From a bacterium (GTDB lineage Bacteria; Vulcanimicrobiota; Xenobia; Xenobiales; JADMJV01), in NCBI GenBank assembly GCA_018780265.1, contig JADMJV010000111.1:1-64000 (forward strand): DNA of 64,000 bases, in the 5' to 3' direction. The position numbers were made by a program, and so were the translations under genes. Numbering within the stretch: the stretch's first letter is position 1; the number at the start of each line of letters is the position of its first letter. Of this stretch, positions 8,249 through 17,323 are shown piece by piece. Under the pieces are notes generated by a model. That model ran no database searches, was not told where the DNA came from, and saw only the letters and a program-made list of their open reading frames with translations.

Positions 8249-8719
8249 CTATGAGGCAGGGATCGGTAGCGTCAACTGATGACGCAGGCAGCGAATCATG
8301 TCGGTGGGAGTTACGATGCCCACCAACTTCCCCTTGTGGGTCACCAACACTCGGTGAATCTCTCCCTTGAGGAAAAAGTCGCACAGTTCCACCAGCCCGG
8401 CGTCTTCATCCAGGCTGTAAACGGCCGGCGTCATAATTTGCTCTACCGTCGTTTCAGACTTGCTCAGGTCCACCAAATTGTAGCCACCGGGCAGGCGCGG
8501 CTCACCGTGCCAGTAGGCGGCCGTTTCCGTGTCGCCTACCTGTCCCTCGTGGTGGACCAGATCATGCAGAGAAACCACTCCCACCAATTCGCCCTTGCCG
8601 TCGAGCACCGGCGCACCAGAAATGTGGGCCGCCGTCAGCGTTCGAGCCAGAGTATGAATATCCATATCGGTATTGACCGTGAGCACATCTCGACTCATCA
8701 CATCGCGCACTTGGAGCAT
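8249..8719 (-). CDS. Tandem CBS-domain protein
   Basis: A 156-aa protein made almost entirely of two CBS domains: about 1-60 (VRDVMSRDV, HISGAPVLD, LVGVVSLHDL) and about 90-150 (VEQIMTPAVYSL, IHRVLVTHKG, LVGIVTPTDMI), separated by a short linker. CBS pairs bind adenine nucleotides and usually act as energy sensors; no catalytic domain is attached, so the partner is unknown. The start has a GGAGG-like element upstream (revcomp of cacctcc at 8724-8730). It precedes galT by about 55 nt on the same strand. Another CBS pair is at 36780. Confidence 0.9.
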   Translation of the reverse strand: MLQVRDVMSRDVLTVNTDMDIHTLARTLTAAHISGAPVLDGKGELVGVVSLHDLVHHEGQVGDTETAAYWHGEPRLPGGYNLVDLSKSETTVEQIMTPAVYSLDEDAGLVELCDFFLKGEIHRVLVTHKGKLVGIVTPTDMIRCLRHQLTLPIPAS

Positions 8720-8827
8720 GATGCACCTCCATTCTTCTGCTTGTCATTTTACTAGACGCACCAGGTGGGCGCTATGATCTAGAACAGGGGCTAGGAGATA
8801 GAGGTATGGGCTACGAACAGGTTGGTC

Positions 8828-9517
8828 ATGCTGAGCGTGTTCTCCAAACTCCACTCGTTCTTGTTGGGGCAAGAGATTATTGAGGCTGAGCGGCGCCGGG
8901 CGGTGCGTGTTCCTTGCCGTTTCAAAGCCTCGGTCGAAGGTATCGATGCCCCGGTTAATGTGGTCAACCTGTCGGGGCTGGGGATGCGCATTGAAGGTGG
9001 CGGTCGGTTGCGCAAAAATGTGGTGGTGACTGTGCAGGGCCGCGAGCATGCCGGCAAATCTCTGTTTGCCCGCGTGATCTGGTGCCATAGCCGAGGCAAC
9101 CTGTGGCTGGCCGGGCTTATGTTCATGGGCAACGAGGGAGAGAAGAACGCCTCCTGGATTCGCTCGGCTCTCGACAAGCTTGGTGCCGGCCAAAATCGAG
9201 TCAAGGAGAGAAGGACTCACGTCCGCGTTACCGCTCAGGGAATCTCCTATTTGGTCAATCTCTCGGGCAACCGGCTCTGTGAAGGCCAGCTGCGCAACAT
9301 CGGTCTGGGTGGGGCATTGTTTTTGAGCGAGGTGGGAGTGCAGGCGGGCACCTCGGTGCGGCTGCAGCTAAATACGGGAGGGCGTCCCAAGCTGGACGAA
9401 GCCGGCACCGTGCGCAGCTGTCGCAAAGACACACGCAGCCAGCAGTTTTTTCTGGGCATCCAGTTTGACCAGGTGGGCGCCGACCCGGTGCGTAAGTTTC
9501 TCAAATCTGGCCGCTAG
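8828..9517 (+). CDS. Tandem PilZ-domain protein
   Basis: A 229-aa protein with two PilZ domains. The first (about 20-110) has ERRRAVRVPCRF followed by NLSGLGMRI; the second (about 125-225) has ERRTHVRV followed by NIGLGGALF. The first keeps the RxxxR plus N/DxSxxG layout for c-di-GMP binding; the second has RRTHVR and NIGLGG, where the serine is replaced, so it may not bind. Likely a cytoplasmic c-di-GMP effector, which fits the HD-GYP protein at 50133 and PilT at 39634. The ATG at 8828 is preferred to a TTG two codons earlier. The gene converges with the rhodanese remnant. Confidence 0.85.
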   Translation: MLSVFSKLHSFLLGQEIIEAERRRAVRVPCRFKASVEGIDAPVNVVNLSGLGMRIEGGGRLRKNVVVTVQGREHAGKSLFARVIWCHSRGNLWLAGLMFMGNEGEKNASWIRSALDKLGAGQNRVKERRTHVRVTAQGISYLVNLSGNRLCEGQLRNIGLGGALFLSEVGVQAGTSVRLQLNTGGRPKLDEAGTVRSCRKDTRSQQFFLGIQFDQVGADPVRKFLKSGR

Positions 9518-9745
9518 TCACCGGGCAAGATCGGCCTGCTGATGGCCTGCCTTTTCCGGTACGCTGGCGGCCATTCGGCTGCGCAACCCGCTGGCGCAGT
9601 ATGCCACCACGGGCCCTCTTGGCTCGAGCCAGGCGCTGGGACAGTTGGCCCAGTGGTATACAATGGGCTCCTTGGCGGGCACCAAATTGCGGTAGTGGCC
9701 ACGAATAGCCGGGCGAAGGGACACCGCAAATGCCCCCAGCAGCAC
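9518..9745 (-). pseudogene. Rhodanese-domain remnant
   Basis: A 75-codon open stretch on the minus strand contains GPVVAYCASGLRSRMAAS, the rhodanese active-site loop with its catalytic cysteine, and a hydrophobic N-terminal start (MLLGAFAVSL) suggestive of a membrane anchor. The DxR and GHIPGA regions expected before the loop and the C-terminal GGxxxW end are missing. I read it as a decayed single-domain sulfurtransferase that has lost internal and terminal segments. The remaining sequence up to 9902 has no other recognisable gene. Confidence 0.55.
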
Positions 9746-9902
9746 CAGCGGGAGAAAATCATCTTGGCCAGCCTACACGGCTGCGACTGCAGTCACCCTG
9801 ATGCAGATCAGCCGTCGCTGCAAACCGGAAGTGAATCATACCCTGGTCAGGAGGCTTGAGCTAAGCGGGGACGTATCTAGACCAAGTTTATTGGAGGTAT
9901 CT

Positions 9903-10337
9903 GTGTCAGTTTCGGTCCATTCGATTCTCTTACCCCTCGATGGTTCACCCATCTCCGAGCAGGCCGTACCCTGGGCTGTGGAATTGGCCGATCGTTATTC
10001 GGCTCAGTTAATCCTATTGCGGGTGGGCCCACGCCCCGAATTTTGGAGTCCGCTCGACGCGCCGGATACCTACCTGGACGAACAGGAAACCCGGGCCATG
10101 AAATATTTGCTGGGGGTCGAGTCGCGGCTGACCGACGGTAAGGTACCCATTCAGGCCGAGTATAGCCTGGGCAACGCCGCTCAGTGCATTTTGGACCGGG
10201 CCAAAGAACTGAGCGACTGCATCATCGTGATGAATTCGCACGGGCGCGACGGGGTATCGCGCCTGTGGCTGGGCAGCGTGGCCGAAAAAGTGGCCCGCCA
10301 CGCTGCCTGCCCCGTTTTTTTGGTTCGAGTCCCCTAA
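9903..10337 (+). CDS. Universal stress protein, UspA family
   Basis: A 144-aa Usp protein. The GTG start at 9903 has GGAGG at 9893-9897 with 5-nt spacing; the upstream open frame is not homologous. It begins with HSILLPLDGSPISEQAVPWA and ends with NSHGRDGVSRLWLGSVAEKVARHAACPVFLVR, giving a good G-x2-G-type nucleotide motif (GRDGVSRLWLGS). It is likely an ATP-binding stress protein. Its stop overlaps the convergent clpB stop by 4 nt. It differs clearly from the Usp at 6139, so this is not a recent duplicate. Confidence 0.92.
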   Translation: MSVSVHSILLPLDGSPISEQAVPWAVELADRYSAQLILLRVGPRPEFWSPLDAPDTYLDEQETRAMKYLLGVESRLTDGKVPIQAEYSLGNAAQCILDRAKELSDCIIVMNSHGRDGVSRLWLGSVAEKVARHAACPVFLVRVP

Positions 10338-12928
10338 TGGACGGCCATTTCGTTGCTCACCGGGTGCAGTCTCAACGATTCGCCTTCGGTCGTCACGCGA
10401 ATGCATGATTCGGGCGGGACCTGGCCGGCGATGATCATTTCTGACAACGGCTCCAACACCAATTCACGGACCGTTCTCTTGAGGGGACGGGCGCCAAAGG
10501 AGGGGTCGTAGCCCAGCCGGGCCAGCAGATCCCTGGCCGCATCTTCAAACTCCAGCGTCAGGCCGCGATTGGCCAGCAATCGCTCGGCCGAGCGCAGTTG
10601 AATGTCGACAATCTGTCGGATCGTCGATGGGTCGAGTCGAGAGAAGACAATTTGGGCATCAATTCGGTTCAGGAATTCGGGCCGGAAGTGTTCGCGCAGG
10701 GCGGCCTTAACCTGGGCGGCCGCTCGCATCGGATCAGCCTCGTTCAAGATGTGCTGCGACCCGATGTTCGAGGTCATGATCAAGATCACGTTGCGAAAAT
10801 CCACGGTGCGTCCGTGGCCGTCGGTCAGTCGACCGTCGTCCATGACCTGCAACAGAATATTGAAGACGTCCTGATGGGCCTTCTCGATCTCGTCGAGTAG
10901 AACCACGGAATAGGGACGCCGCCGCACCGCTTCGGTCAACTGGCCGCCTTCGTCGTAGCCCACGTAGCCAGGGGGAGCACCGATCAGTCGCGAGACCGCG
11001 TGTTTTTCCATATACTCCGACATGTCGACGCGCACCATACTGCGTTCGTCATCGAAGAGAAATTCGGCCAGGGCTTTGGCCAGTTCGGTCTTGCCCACGC
11101 CGGTAGGTCCCAAAAAGAGGAAGGAGCCGATGGGACGATTGGGGTCCTGCAGTCCCGCCCGCGACAGGCGGATGGCCTTGGACACCTTGACCACGGCCTC
11201 GTTCTGTCCAACCACGCGCAGGTGCAGTCGTTCTTCCATTTTGAGCAGTCGGTCGCTGTCGCCCTCGAGCATTTTGTCTACCGGAATACCGGTCCAGCGC
11301 GATACCACGCCAGCAATGTCGCGGGCGGTGACCACTTCGCGCACAAAACTGCCCTCTTCCTGAGCCTGGGCTAACTGCTCCTGAATCTGAACGATGCGTT
11401 TTTCCAGACCGGGAATCTCACCATAGGTAATTTCGGCCGTGCGCTGCAGATCGCCACGCTGTTGGGCCTGCTCGGCCTGAGTTTTGAGACCGTCGATCTG
11501 CTCTTTAAATTTCCGGACTTCCACCACCAGTTCGCGCTGCTTTTGCCAGTGGGCCTTAAGACCGTTAAGCTTTTCGGTCTTGGAGGCCAGTTCCTCGCGC
11601 AACTCACCGAGCCGCTTTTCGGCGACTTTTTTATCCTCCATCTGCAAAGCCTGTTCTTCAATTTGCAGTCGGGTGATCTCGCGTTGGGCGGTGTCGATGA
11701 CGGCCGGCACACTTTCCAATTCCATCTTGATCTGACTGGCTGCCTCGTCGATCAGGTCGATGGCCTTGTCGGGTAAAAAACGATCCGAGATGTAGCGGTC
11801 GGAGAGTTTGGCCGCGGCCACGGTGGCTCCGTCTTCGATGCGAATTCCGTGGTGTACCTCATATTTTTCTTTGATACCGCGCAAAATGGCGATGGTGTCT
11901 TCCACGCTGGGCTCGCCCACCAAAACCGGCTGAAAGCGCCGCTCCAGGGCCTTGTCTTTTTCGATATGCTTGCGGTACTCGTCAAGCGTGGTGGCGCCCA
12001 CACACCTCAGTTGACCGCGGGCCAAAGCGGGTTTGAGCATGTTGGCGGCATCCTGGGCTCCCTCGGCGGCCCCAGCGCCCACCAGAGTATGCAATTCGTC
12101 GATGAAGAGAATGATCGAGCCTTCCGACCGTTCTATCTCTTGCAAGACGGCTTTGAGGCGCTCTTCAAACTCGCCGCGATACTTGGCTCCGGCCACCAGA
12201 GCGCCCAGGTCTAGAGACAGTACTCTTTTGCGGCGCAGGCTCTCGGGCACATCTTCACTGTGAATGCGCAGGGCGATGCCCTCTACAATGGCCGTTTTGC
12301 CCACGCCCGGCTCACCGATCAGGACCGGGTTGTTTTTGGTGCGTCGTGAGAGCACTTGCATGGCCCGCCTAATTTCTTCGTCTCGGCCTACCACCGGGTC
12401 CAGTTTGCCGGCTTTGGCCAGGGCCGTCAGATCGGTCGTGTAGCGTTCCAACGCCTGCATTTTTCCCTCCGGCTCCATGGTGGTCACGTGCTGGCCGCCG
12501 CGCAGGTCGGCAATGGCCTTGCGCAACACCTCTTCTTGCAGTCCCATTTCACGCAGCAAGTTGCCAGCCAGAGTCTTGCTGGCCGTCATGATGCCCAGCA
12601 GCATGTGCTCGGTGGAGATGAAGTCATCGCCCATCTTGGCCTTGTGGTCGAAGGCGGCGTCCAGTACCGTTTTAAACTCACGCCCGATGTAATTGTCCGC
12701 TCCCTGCACCTTGGCCGCCGAAGAGAACTTACGCGCCAGTTGATTGCGGACACCTTGAGCGGACAGACCCGCTTTGTCGAGCAGGGCGGGCACCATACCG
12801 GACTCCTGGTCCATCAGCGCCGACAGCAGGTGCAGCGTGTTCACCTCTTGATGTTCGTGGCGCCGGGCCACCGCCTCGGCAGCGCTGAGAGCCTCACGGG
12901 ACTTGCTGGTCAATTTGCTGAGGTCCAT
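10334..12928 (-). CDS. clpB: Disaggregase ClpB
   Basis: ClpB (864 aa), a hexameric AAA+ disaggregase that works with DnaK. Domains in order: Clp N domain (about 1-145), AAA1 with Walker A GEPGVGKT (about 204-211) and IDELH, the coiled-coil middle domain (about 405-525), AAA2 with GPTGVGKT (about 605), and the C-terminal small domain. The middle domain identifies ClpB rather than ClpA/ClpC, and no ClpP-binding loop is apparent. Length is normal. It follows a PAS-like gene by 3 nt. I found no CIRCE element upstream, so the mode of heat regulation is not evident. Confidence 0.97.
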   Translation of the reverse strand: MDLSKLTSKSREALSAAEAVARRHEHQEVNTLHLLSALMDQESGMVPALLDKAGLSAQGVRNQLARKFSSAAKVQGADNYIGREFKTVLDAAFDHKAKMGDDFISTEHMLLGIMTASKTLAGNLLREMGLQEEVLRKAIADLRGGQHVTTMEPEGKMQALERYTTDLTALAKAGKLDPVVGRDEEIRRAMQVLSRRTKNNPVLIGEPGVGKTAIVEGIALRIHSEDVPESLRRKRVLSLDLGALVAGAKYRGEFEERLKAVLQEIERSEGSIILFIDELHTLVGAGAAEGAQDAANMLKPALARGQLRCVGATTLDEYRKHIEKDKALERRFQPVLVGEPSVEDTIAILRGIKEKYEVHHGIRIEDGATVAAAKLSDRYISDRFLPDKAIDLIDEAASQIKMELESVPAVIDTAQREITRLQIEEQALQMEDKKVAEKRLGELREELASKTEKLNGLKAHWQKQRELVVEVRKFKEQIDGLKTQAEQAQQRGDLQRTAEITYGEIPGLEKRIVQIQEQLAQAQEEGSFVREVVTARDIAGVVSRWTGIPVDKMLEGDSDRLLKMEERLHLRVVGQNEAVVKVSKAIRLSRAGLQDPNRPIGSFLFLGPTGVGKTELAKALAEFLFDDERSMVRVDMSEYMEKHAVSRLIGAPPGYVGYDEGGQLTEAVRRRPYSVVLLDEIEKAHQDVFNILLQVMDDGRLTDGHGRTVDFRNVILIMTSNIGSQHILNEADPMRAAAQVKAALREHFRPEFLNRIDAQIVFSRLDPSTIRQIVDIQLRSAERLLANRGLTLEFEDAARDLLARLGYDPSFGARPLKRTVRELVLEPLSEMIIAGQVPPESCIRVTTEGESLRLHPVSNEMAVH

Positions 12929-12931
12929 AAA

Positions 12932-13372
12932 TTATCTCCTTACTCTGGAAACCAGGGTGAAAGTCAATTGCCCCTCCGGCAGTTGTATCTGCAGGCCGCG
13001 TCCCAAGTAGCGCTCGCCGGCTCGCTCGAACTCTTCGTAGGGGGTGAAATGGCGCTCGGCCAGGCGCAGTTCTTGGGCCAGGGTGTTGGCAAAAAGCAGC
13101 TGCCCGTTGAGGCCCCGCACCAACAGTGCGTCGCTCATGCTGTCCAGCAGGAAGGTAAGCGGGTCACTCATCACGGGCGCCCAGGCCGACGGACCCGGGC
13201 CGCGTCGAGAGACCTGCTGCAAGGCGTTGAGCAGGGAGCCCAGGCTGGCCACGCGGTCTGGCAAGGGCTCCTCCAATCTAGAGCGAGCGCGATTGCGAGC
13301 CGCCCCCCTCCGCGGCACCAGGGCCCCGCCGCCGTCTGGCACCAGAAAGATTCGATACCGTTGTGAACTCAC
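12932..13372 (-). CDS. Small PAS-like protein upstream of clpB
   Basis: A 146-aa protein with a basic, Arg-rich N-terminal third and, from about residue 68, DPLTFLLDSMSDALLVRGLNGQLLFANTLAQEL, which has the pattern of the start of a PAS domain (asking what the state is, with a ...G.i...N.....l core). The remainder is short for a full PAS fold. It ends 3 nt before clpB, so the two are likely co-transcribed. It might sense a signal linked to proteostasis, but no output domain is present. Function unknown. Confidence 0.6.
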   Translation of the reverse strand: MSSQRYRIFLVPDGGGALVPRRGAARNRARSRLEEPLPDRVASLGSLLNALQQVSRRGPGPSAWAPVMSDPLTFLLDSMSDALLVRGLNGQLLFANTLAQELRLAERHFTPYEEFERAGERYLGRGLQIQLPEGQLTFTLVSRVRR

Positions 13373-13429
13373 AGCGTCCCTCCCAGAACTTTGTTGTTTT
13401 CATTGTATGGGTAGGCCGCCATCCAGGAT

Positions 13430-13882
13430 ATGATCTCCGTCATAGGGCGGGTAAAGGAGGGGGCTTGGCGAAGGGCTTGGGAGTTGAATCCTCGTTACCT
13501 GGTTCTGTCTGCGCTGATTTTTGGGGTGGAGTTGGTCCTGGCCCTCTACGTCAGGGACCGACTGATTCGTCCTTTTGTGGGTGACGTATTGGCGATCGTC
13601 TTAATCTATAGCATCCTCAGGATCTTTTGGAACACCCGGCCGCAACCGCTGGCCCTGGGTGTGCTGGTGCTGGGCTGCACGGTGGAGGTTTTGCAGTATT
13701 TTGACTATGTGGCCTTGTTGGGGCTGCAGGACAACCGTGTCCTCTCGATTTTGCTGGGGCGGACGTTCGCCTGGTTGGACTTCCTGGCCTACTTTGCAGG
13801 TTTTCTTTTGATTCTGGCCTTGGAGAGTTCTAAGAGTCCGTGGTCAGCGCCTGGTCGGCACAAATCCACAACCACAGGATAG
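13430..13882 (+). CDS. DUF2809-like membrane protein
   Basis: A 150-aa protein with about four predicted membrane segments (roughly 24-42, 53-66, 72-90, 114-132). The pattern LYVRDRLIRPFVGDVLAIVLIY, VEVLQYFDYVALLGL and LGRTFAWLDFLAYFAGF matches the DUF2809 family as I know it. Function of that family is not established. It is transcribed divergently from the clpB pair with 57 nt between, and its 3' end overlaps the remnant MFS gene on the other strand by about 50 nt, an unusual depth of convergence consistent with the MFS gene being dead. Confidence 0.75.
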   Translation: MISVIGRVKEGAWRRAWELNPRYLVLSALIFGVELVLALYVRDRLIRPFVGDVLAIVLIYSILRIFWNTRPQPLALGVLVLGCTVEVLQYFDYVALLGLQDNRVLSILLGRTFAWLDFLAYFAGFLLILALESSKSPWSAPGRHKSTTTG

Positions 13883-14152
13883 CCCCCAGCACAGCCAGAC
13901 CTGAAGCCACACCCAGCGTCACCAACCAACCGTAGCTTTCGGCGATAGGCGGGACGAGCAGGGCTCCCAAACCTCCTGAAACCAGCTGACCGAAGGCTGG
14001 TCAGGGGGCGGTGGGGGCTGGTGATCGGGCCGGTCTCGGCCATACCACCACCAGGCGCCGGCCACCGACATATTGGTGCGCAGCAGGTAGGCCACGAAGG
14101 CCGCCACCACCAGCAGGGCCACAATGCGCCAGCGCACCCAACTGGTCTTCAT
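13830..14152 (-). pseudogene. MFS transporter remnant (first and last TM only)
   Basis: From the ATG at 14152 the minus strand encodes MKTSWVRWRIVALLVVAAF followed by AYLLRTNMSVAG, the typical first membrane segment of an anion:cation symporter-like MFS protein. About 150 nt further, in another frame, comes GGLGALLVPPIAESYGW then a hydrophobic helix (LVTLGVASGLAVLGAILWLW) and a TAG at 13830-13832, the usual end of such a transporter. About 350 residues in between are missing and the frame is broken. It cannot make a transporter. Confidence 0.7.
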
Positions 14153-14185
14153 CGGCGACTTTCGTCATTTGCGCAGGGACGCCTG

Positions 14186-14644
14186 TCACCAGCGATGGTA
14201 GGCCGGATGACCCTCCTGGACGCTCACAAAGATGCCCGTGCAGGTTGCGCAAAGCTGACCGTCGGCCGTTAACTGGGCCTCGACGGTAGCACTGCGACTG
14301 CCCAAGCGGACCACCCGGGCGGTCAGATCGAGCCCGGCCTGCCAGGGGGTGGGCTGCACCAGCTTAATGGTGTATTCGGCCGTAACCGTGCAGTCAGGAG
14401 CCTCTTTGCCGTGTTTTTTCATCAGGGCATGGGCGGCTGCCCAGTTGGAGTGGCAATCCAATAAAGCTCCGATAATTCCACCGTTGAGCATGCCGGGAAA
14501 AGCCTGATGATGGGCCCGGGCTTTCCAACTGGCCACAACCTGGTCGCCGCGTACAAAACTACGAATCTGTAGACCCTGCGAGTTGGTCACTCCGCAGCCA
14601 AAACAGATGCCGTTGGGGGCGTAGATTTCCTGCAGTGATTTCAT
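14186..14644 (-). CDS. PaaI-type hotdog thioesterase
   Basis: A 152-aa single hotdog-fold protein. It opens with LQEIYAPNGICFGCGVTNSQGL, a signature seen in PaaI/YbgC-like acyl-CoA thioesterases, and contains FPGMLNGGIIGALLDCHSNWAA, where the glycine-rich turn and helix form the core, and the strand TVTAEYTIKLVQPTP. It likely hydrolyses an acyl-CoA; the substrate is unknown. Starts at 14644 or 14653 are both possible; neither has a strong ribosome-binding site, and the longer frame upstream overlaps mtfA and is not homologous. It is divergent from mtfA. Confidence 0.82.
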   Translation of the reverse strand: MKSLQEIYAPNGICFGCGVTNSQGLQIRSFVRGDQVVASWKARAHHQAFPGMLNGGIIGALLDCHSNWAAAHALMKKHGKEAPDCTVTAEYTIKLVQPTPWQAGLDLTARVVRLGSRSATVEAQLTADGQLCATCTGIFVSVQEGHPAYHRW

Positions 14645-14729
14645 CTTGGGCATGTGCCACGCAATCGTGAATGTTAACCCGAAACGAGGAACGGATTGGG
14701 CCGCCCGGCGAAGCCTGGGTGATGAGATC

Positions 14730-15590
14730 ATGGCTGGGGATCCAACGCCAATGACCGATGTGGTCACCACCACGGCCGTTGTCGTGGCCACCGCCGCAGC
14801 GGCCGTGTGGATGTGGTATCAGTCACCCGCTCAACGCCACAAGCGCCTGCTGAAACGCCCCTTTCCCGCTGAGTGGGTGGAGATTTTGGAGAAGAACGTC
14901 AAGCTCTATCAGCTTCTGCCCTCTCCACTTCGCCAACAGTTGCACGGGCAAGTGCAGATATTTCTCGACGAAAAGGATTTTGAAGGTTGCGGAGGACTGA
15001 CGATTACCGATGAGATTCGGGTGACCATCGCCGGTCTGGCCAGCCTGCTCTTGCTCAACCGCCACACCCGCCACTATCCGGGTCTCAAGGCCGTGCTCGT
15101 CTACCCTGCGGCCTACGTGGTGCAGTCTACCCGGCGCGAAGGCCTGGTGGAATTTCCCGACCAGCGCGAAGTCCATCTGGGGGAATCCTGGAATAACGGC
15201 ACGGTGATCCTGTCCTGGTGCGACGTAGCCCTGACCTCCCACGACGTCAGGGATGGTCACAATTTGGTGTTACATGAGTTTGCTCACCAGTTGGACCAGG
15301 AGGATGGGGTAGGGGATGGCATCCCGATTTTGGAACAGCAGTCTAAATATTACGCCTGGGCTCAAGTGCTCAGCGACGAATATCATCGCCTGGTGGAGTT
15401 GACCGCCAAGGGCAAGAAAGACATTTTGCAGGCCTACGGGGCCACCAATCCCGCTGAATTTTTCGCCGTAGCCACCGAGGCATTCTTTGAGAAGCCTGTT
15501 CAACTTCAGCGAAAACACCCGGAGTTATATGGTCAACTCAAAGACTTCTTTCACCTGGACCCGTTGACCTGGAAGCAGTCTTCAGGTTGA
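14730..15590 (+). CDS. mtfA: MtfA-family zinc peptidase
   Basis: A 286-aa protein of the MtfA (Mlc titration factor A, M90) family. One N-terminal membrane segment (about residues 9-30) precedes the conserved domain with WVEILEKNVKLY and the zinc motif HEFAHQLDQEDG (about 182); a downstream glutamate in NPAEFFAVATEAFFE (about 245) completes the site. MtfA is an aminopeptidase-like enzyme that in enterobacteria binds the Mlc repressor; no Mlc is seen here. The ATG at 14730 has GGGTGAT upstream; an ATG at 14751 is an alternative. It is coupled to the SulP gene by a TTGA overlap. Confidence 0.88.
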   Translation: MAGDPTPMTDVVTTTAVVVATAAAAVWMWYQSPAQRHKRLLKRPFPAEWVEILEKNVKLYQLLPSPLRQQLHGQVQIFLDEKDFEGCGGLTITDEIRVTIAGLASLLLLNRHTRHYPGLKAVLVYPAAYVVQSTRREGLVEFPDQREVHLGESWNNGTVILSWCDVALTSHDVRDGHNLVLHEFAHQLDQEDGVGDGIPILEQQSKYYAWAQVLSDEYHRLVELTAKGKKDILQAYGATNPAEFFAVATEAFFEKPVQLQRKHPELYGQLKDFFHLDPLTWKQSSG

Positions 15591-17323
15591 CGAGAGCGGC
15601 CAGGTTTTTCCCTGCCTTGACGTGGCTACGTCAATATCAGCGTGGCTGGTTGGCTGCCGATATTGTGGCCGGGGTGAGCCTGGCCGCCTACATGCTGCCG
15701 GGCGCCTTGGGAGACGCTTCGTTGGCAGGTTTGCCCCCCGAGGCCGGCATCTATGCCTGCCTCTTTTCCGGCTTGATTTTCTGGTCCCTGTGCAGTTCCA
15801 AACACACCAGTATCACGGTGACTTCGGCCATCTCCCTTTTAATCGGTGCCACCCTGGGAGGGAAAGTGGGCGGCAACCCTCATCACTACAATTCCCTTGC
15901 TTCCTGCACAGCCTTATTGACCGCTCTGATCGCCTTTGTGGCCTGGATGGCCAGGGCGGGCTCGATGGTGAGTTTTGTGTCAGAGACGGTGGTGATGGGC
16001 TTTAAGACCGGCGTTGCCCTGCACCTGATCAGCACTCAGTTGCCCAAATTGTGCAGCGTTCCCGGACACCATGGCGACTTTTGGCAACGAGCGGCAAACT
16101 TTGCATCTCACGCTCACCAGACTCATCCTTTGTCGCTGATGCTGGGGCTGACGGCTCTGGCCGGTATCTTGTTGGGAAAGCGATTTCTGCCCGAGAAGCC
16201 GGTAGCCTTGTTCATCATTGTCACCAGTATCGCTGCCGGCAATTGGGTGGATTACCAGAGTTACGGCGTACGTCTGGTGGGATATATGCCTCGCGGTATC
16301 CCCTGGTTCAGTCTGCCCGAAGTACGTTGGCACGAAGTGCAAGAACTGGTTCCTCTGGCCCTGGCTTGCTTCTTGCTGGGGGCGGTGGAGACGTCGGCTA
16401 TCGGTCGAATGTTTGCCGAAAAGCATGGCTACCGTCTCAATAGCAGCCAGGAATTTTTGGCTCTGAGCGGGGCTAATCTCGCTGCCGGTCTGGGGCGGGG
16501 CTTTCCGGTCAGTGGCGGCATGTCGCAGTCCGTGGTCAATGAGAGCGTGGGCGCACACACTCCAGTTTCAGGTCTGGTCGCGGCTGTGGTGCTGGCGCTG
16601 GTGGCCTGGTCTTTTTCCGATCTGCTTCACAACCTGCCTCAACCGGTGCTGGCTGCGGTGGTCATTGCCGCCGTCACCGGACTGATTCATGGGGGTGAGT
16701 TGATCAGGCTCTGGCGTCTGCATCGCGAAGAATTTTTTATCGCTGTGGCCGCATTGGTGGGGGTGCTGGGAGTAGGCTTGCTGCAAGGGGTTTTGATCGG
16801 CGCAATCATTTCTCTGGGTATCTTTTTGCGTCGATCCTATGCAGCCCACGTAGCCTTTCTGGTAATAATTCCCGGTAGCCGACGCTATTCTGACATCGAC
16901 CGTCACCACGACAATGAGCCGATTCCCGGTATACTGGCCTGTCGCGTGGAGGCGGCCATCCTCTATTTCAATTCGGAGCACATTTTGGACAGTGTTCTCA
17001 ACCGGGTCGATGCATCCACCGGTGTGCAGTTGGTCATTTGCGATCTCTCCAATTCGGCCGACCTTGATGTGGGCGGGTGCCGTATGTTGCTAACCCTCTA
17101 CGCCGAGTTGCTGCGTCGCGGAATTCAGTTGCGCCTGGTGGAGGCTCGCTCTCACGTGCGCGAAATGTTGCGCATTGAAGGGGTGGAAGACAAAGTGGGG
17201 GAGGTCGATCGATTCACCACCCTGGATGATGTGATTGAGAGCTATCAAGAGAGCGTCAATGCCTTGAGCAAACTCTCTCAGGGACTGGAGCAAGCGGCTG
17301 TGAAATCTTCAGATTTCGGGTAA
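15587..17323 (+). CDS. SulP-family anion transporter with STAS domain
   Basis: A 578-aa SulP/SLC26-type transporter. Residues about 20-425 form the hydrophobic membrane domain with the family motif around AAYMLPGALGDASLAGLPPEAGIYAC and SSKHTSITVTSAISLLIG; residues about 445-560 are a cytoplasmic STAS domain (VICDLSNSADLDVGGCRML). Substrate may be sulfate, bicarbonate or another anion; the sequence does not decide. The start is a TTG whose last bases overlap the mtfA stop, implying coupling. The end overlaps the convergent aceK end by 15 nt. Confidence 0.92.
   Translation: MTRAARFFPALTWLRQYQRGWLAADIVAGVSLAAYMLPGALGDASLAGLPPEAGIYACLFSGLIFWSLCSSKHTSITVTSAISLLIGATLGGKVGGNPHHYNSLASCTALLTALIAFVAWMARAGSMVSFVSETVVMGFKTGVALHLISTQLPKLCSVPGHHGDFWQRAANFASHAHQTHPLSLMLGLTALAGILLGKRFLPEKPVALFIIVTSIAAGNWVDYQSYGVRLVGYMPRGIPWFSLPEVRWHEVQELVPLALACFLLGAVETSAIGRMFAEKHGYRLNSSQEFLALSGANLAAGLGRGFPVSGGMSQSVVNESVGAHTPVSGLVAAVVLALVAWSFSDLLHNLPQPVLAAVVIAAVTGLIHGGELIRLWRLHREEFFIAVAALVGVLGVGLLQGVLIGAIISLGIFLRRSYAAHVAFLVIIPGSRRYSDIDRHHDNEPIPGILACRVEAAILYFNSEHILDSVLNRVDASTGVQLVICDLSNSADLDVGGCRMLLTLYAELLRRGIQLRLVEARSHVREMLRIEGVEDKVGEVDRFTTLDDVIESYQESVNALSKLSQGLEQAAVKSSDFG

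Noticed and set aside
12929..13430. CIRCE-type heat-shock operator for clpB
   Set aside because: No TTAGCACTC-N9-GAGTGCTAA-like dyad could be seen in the upstream region.
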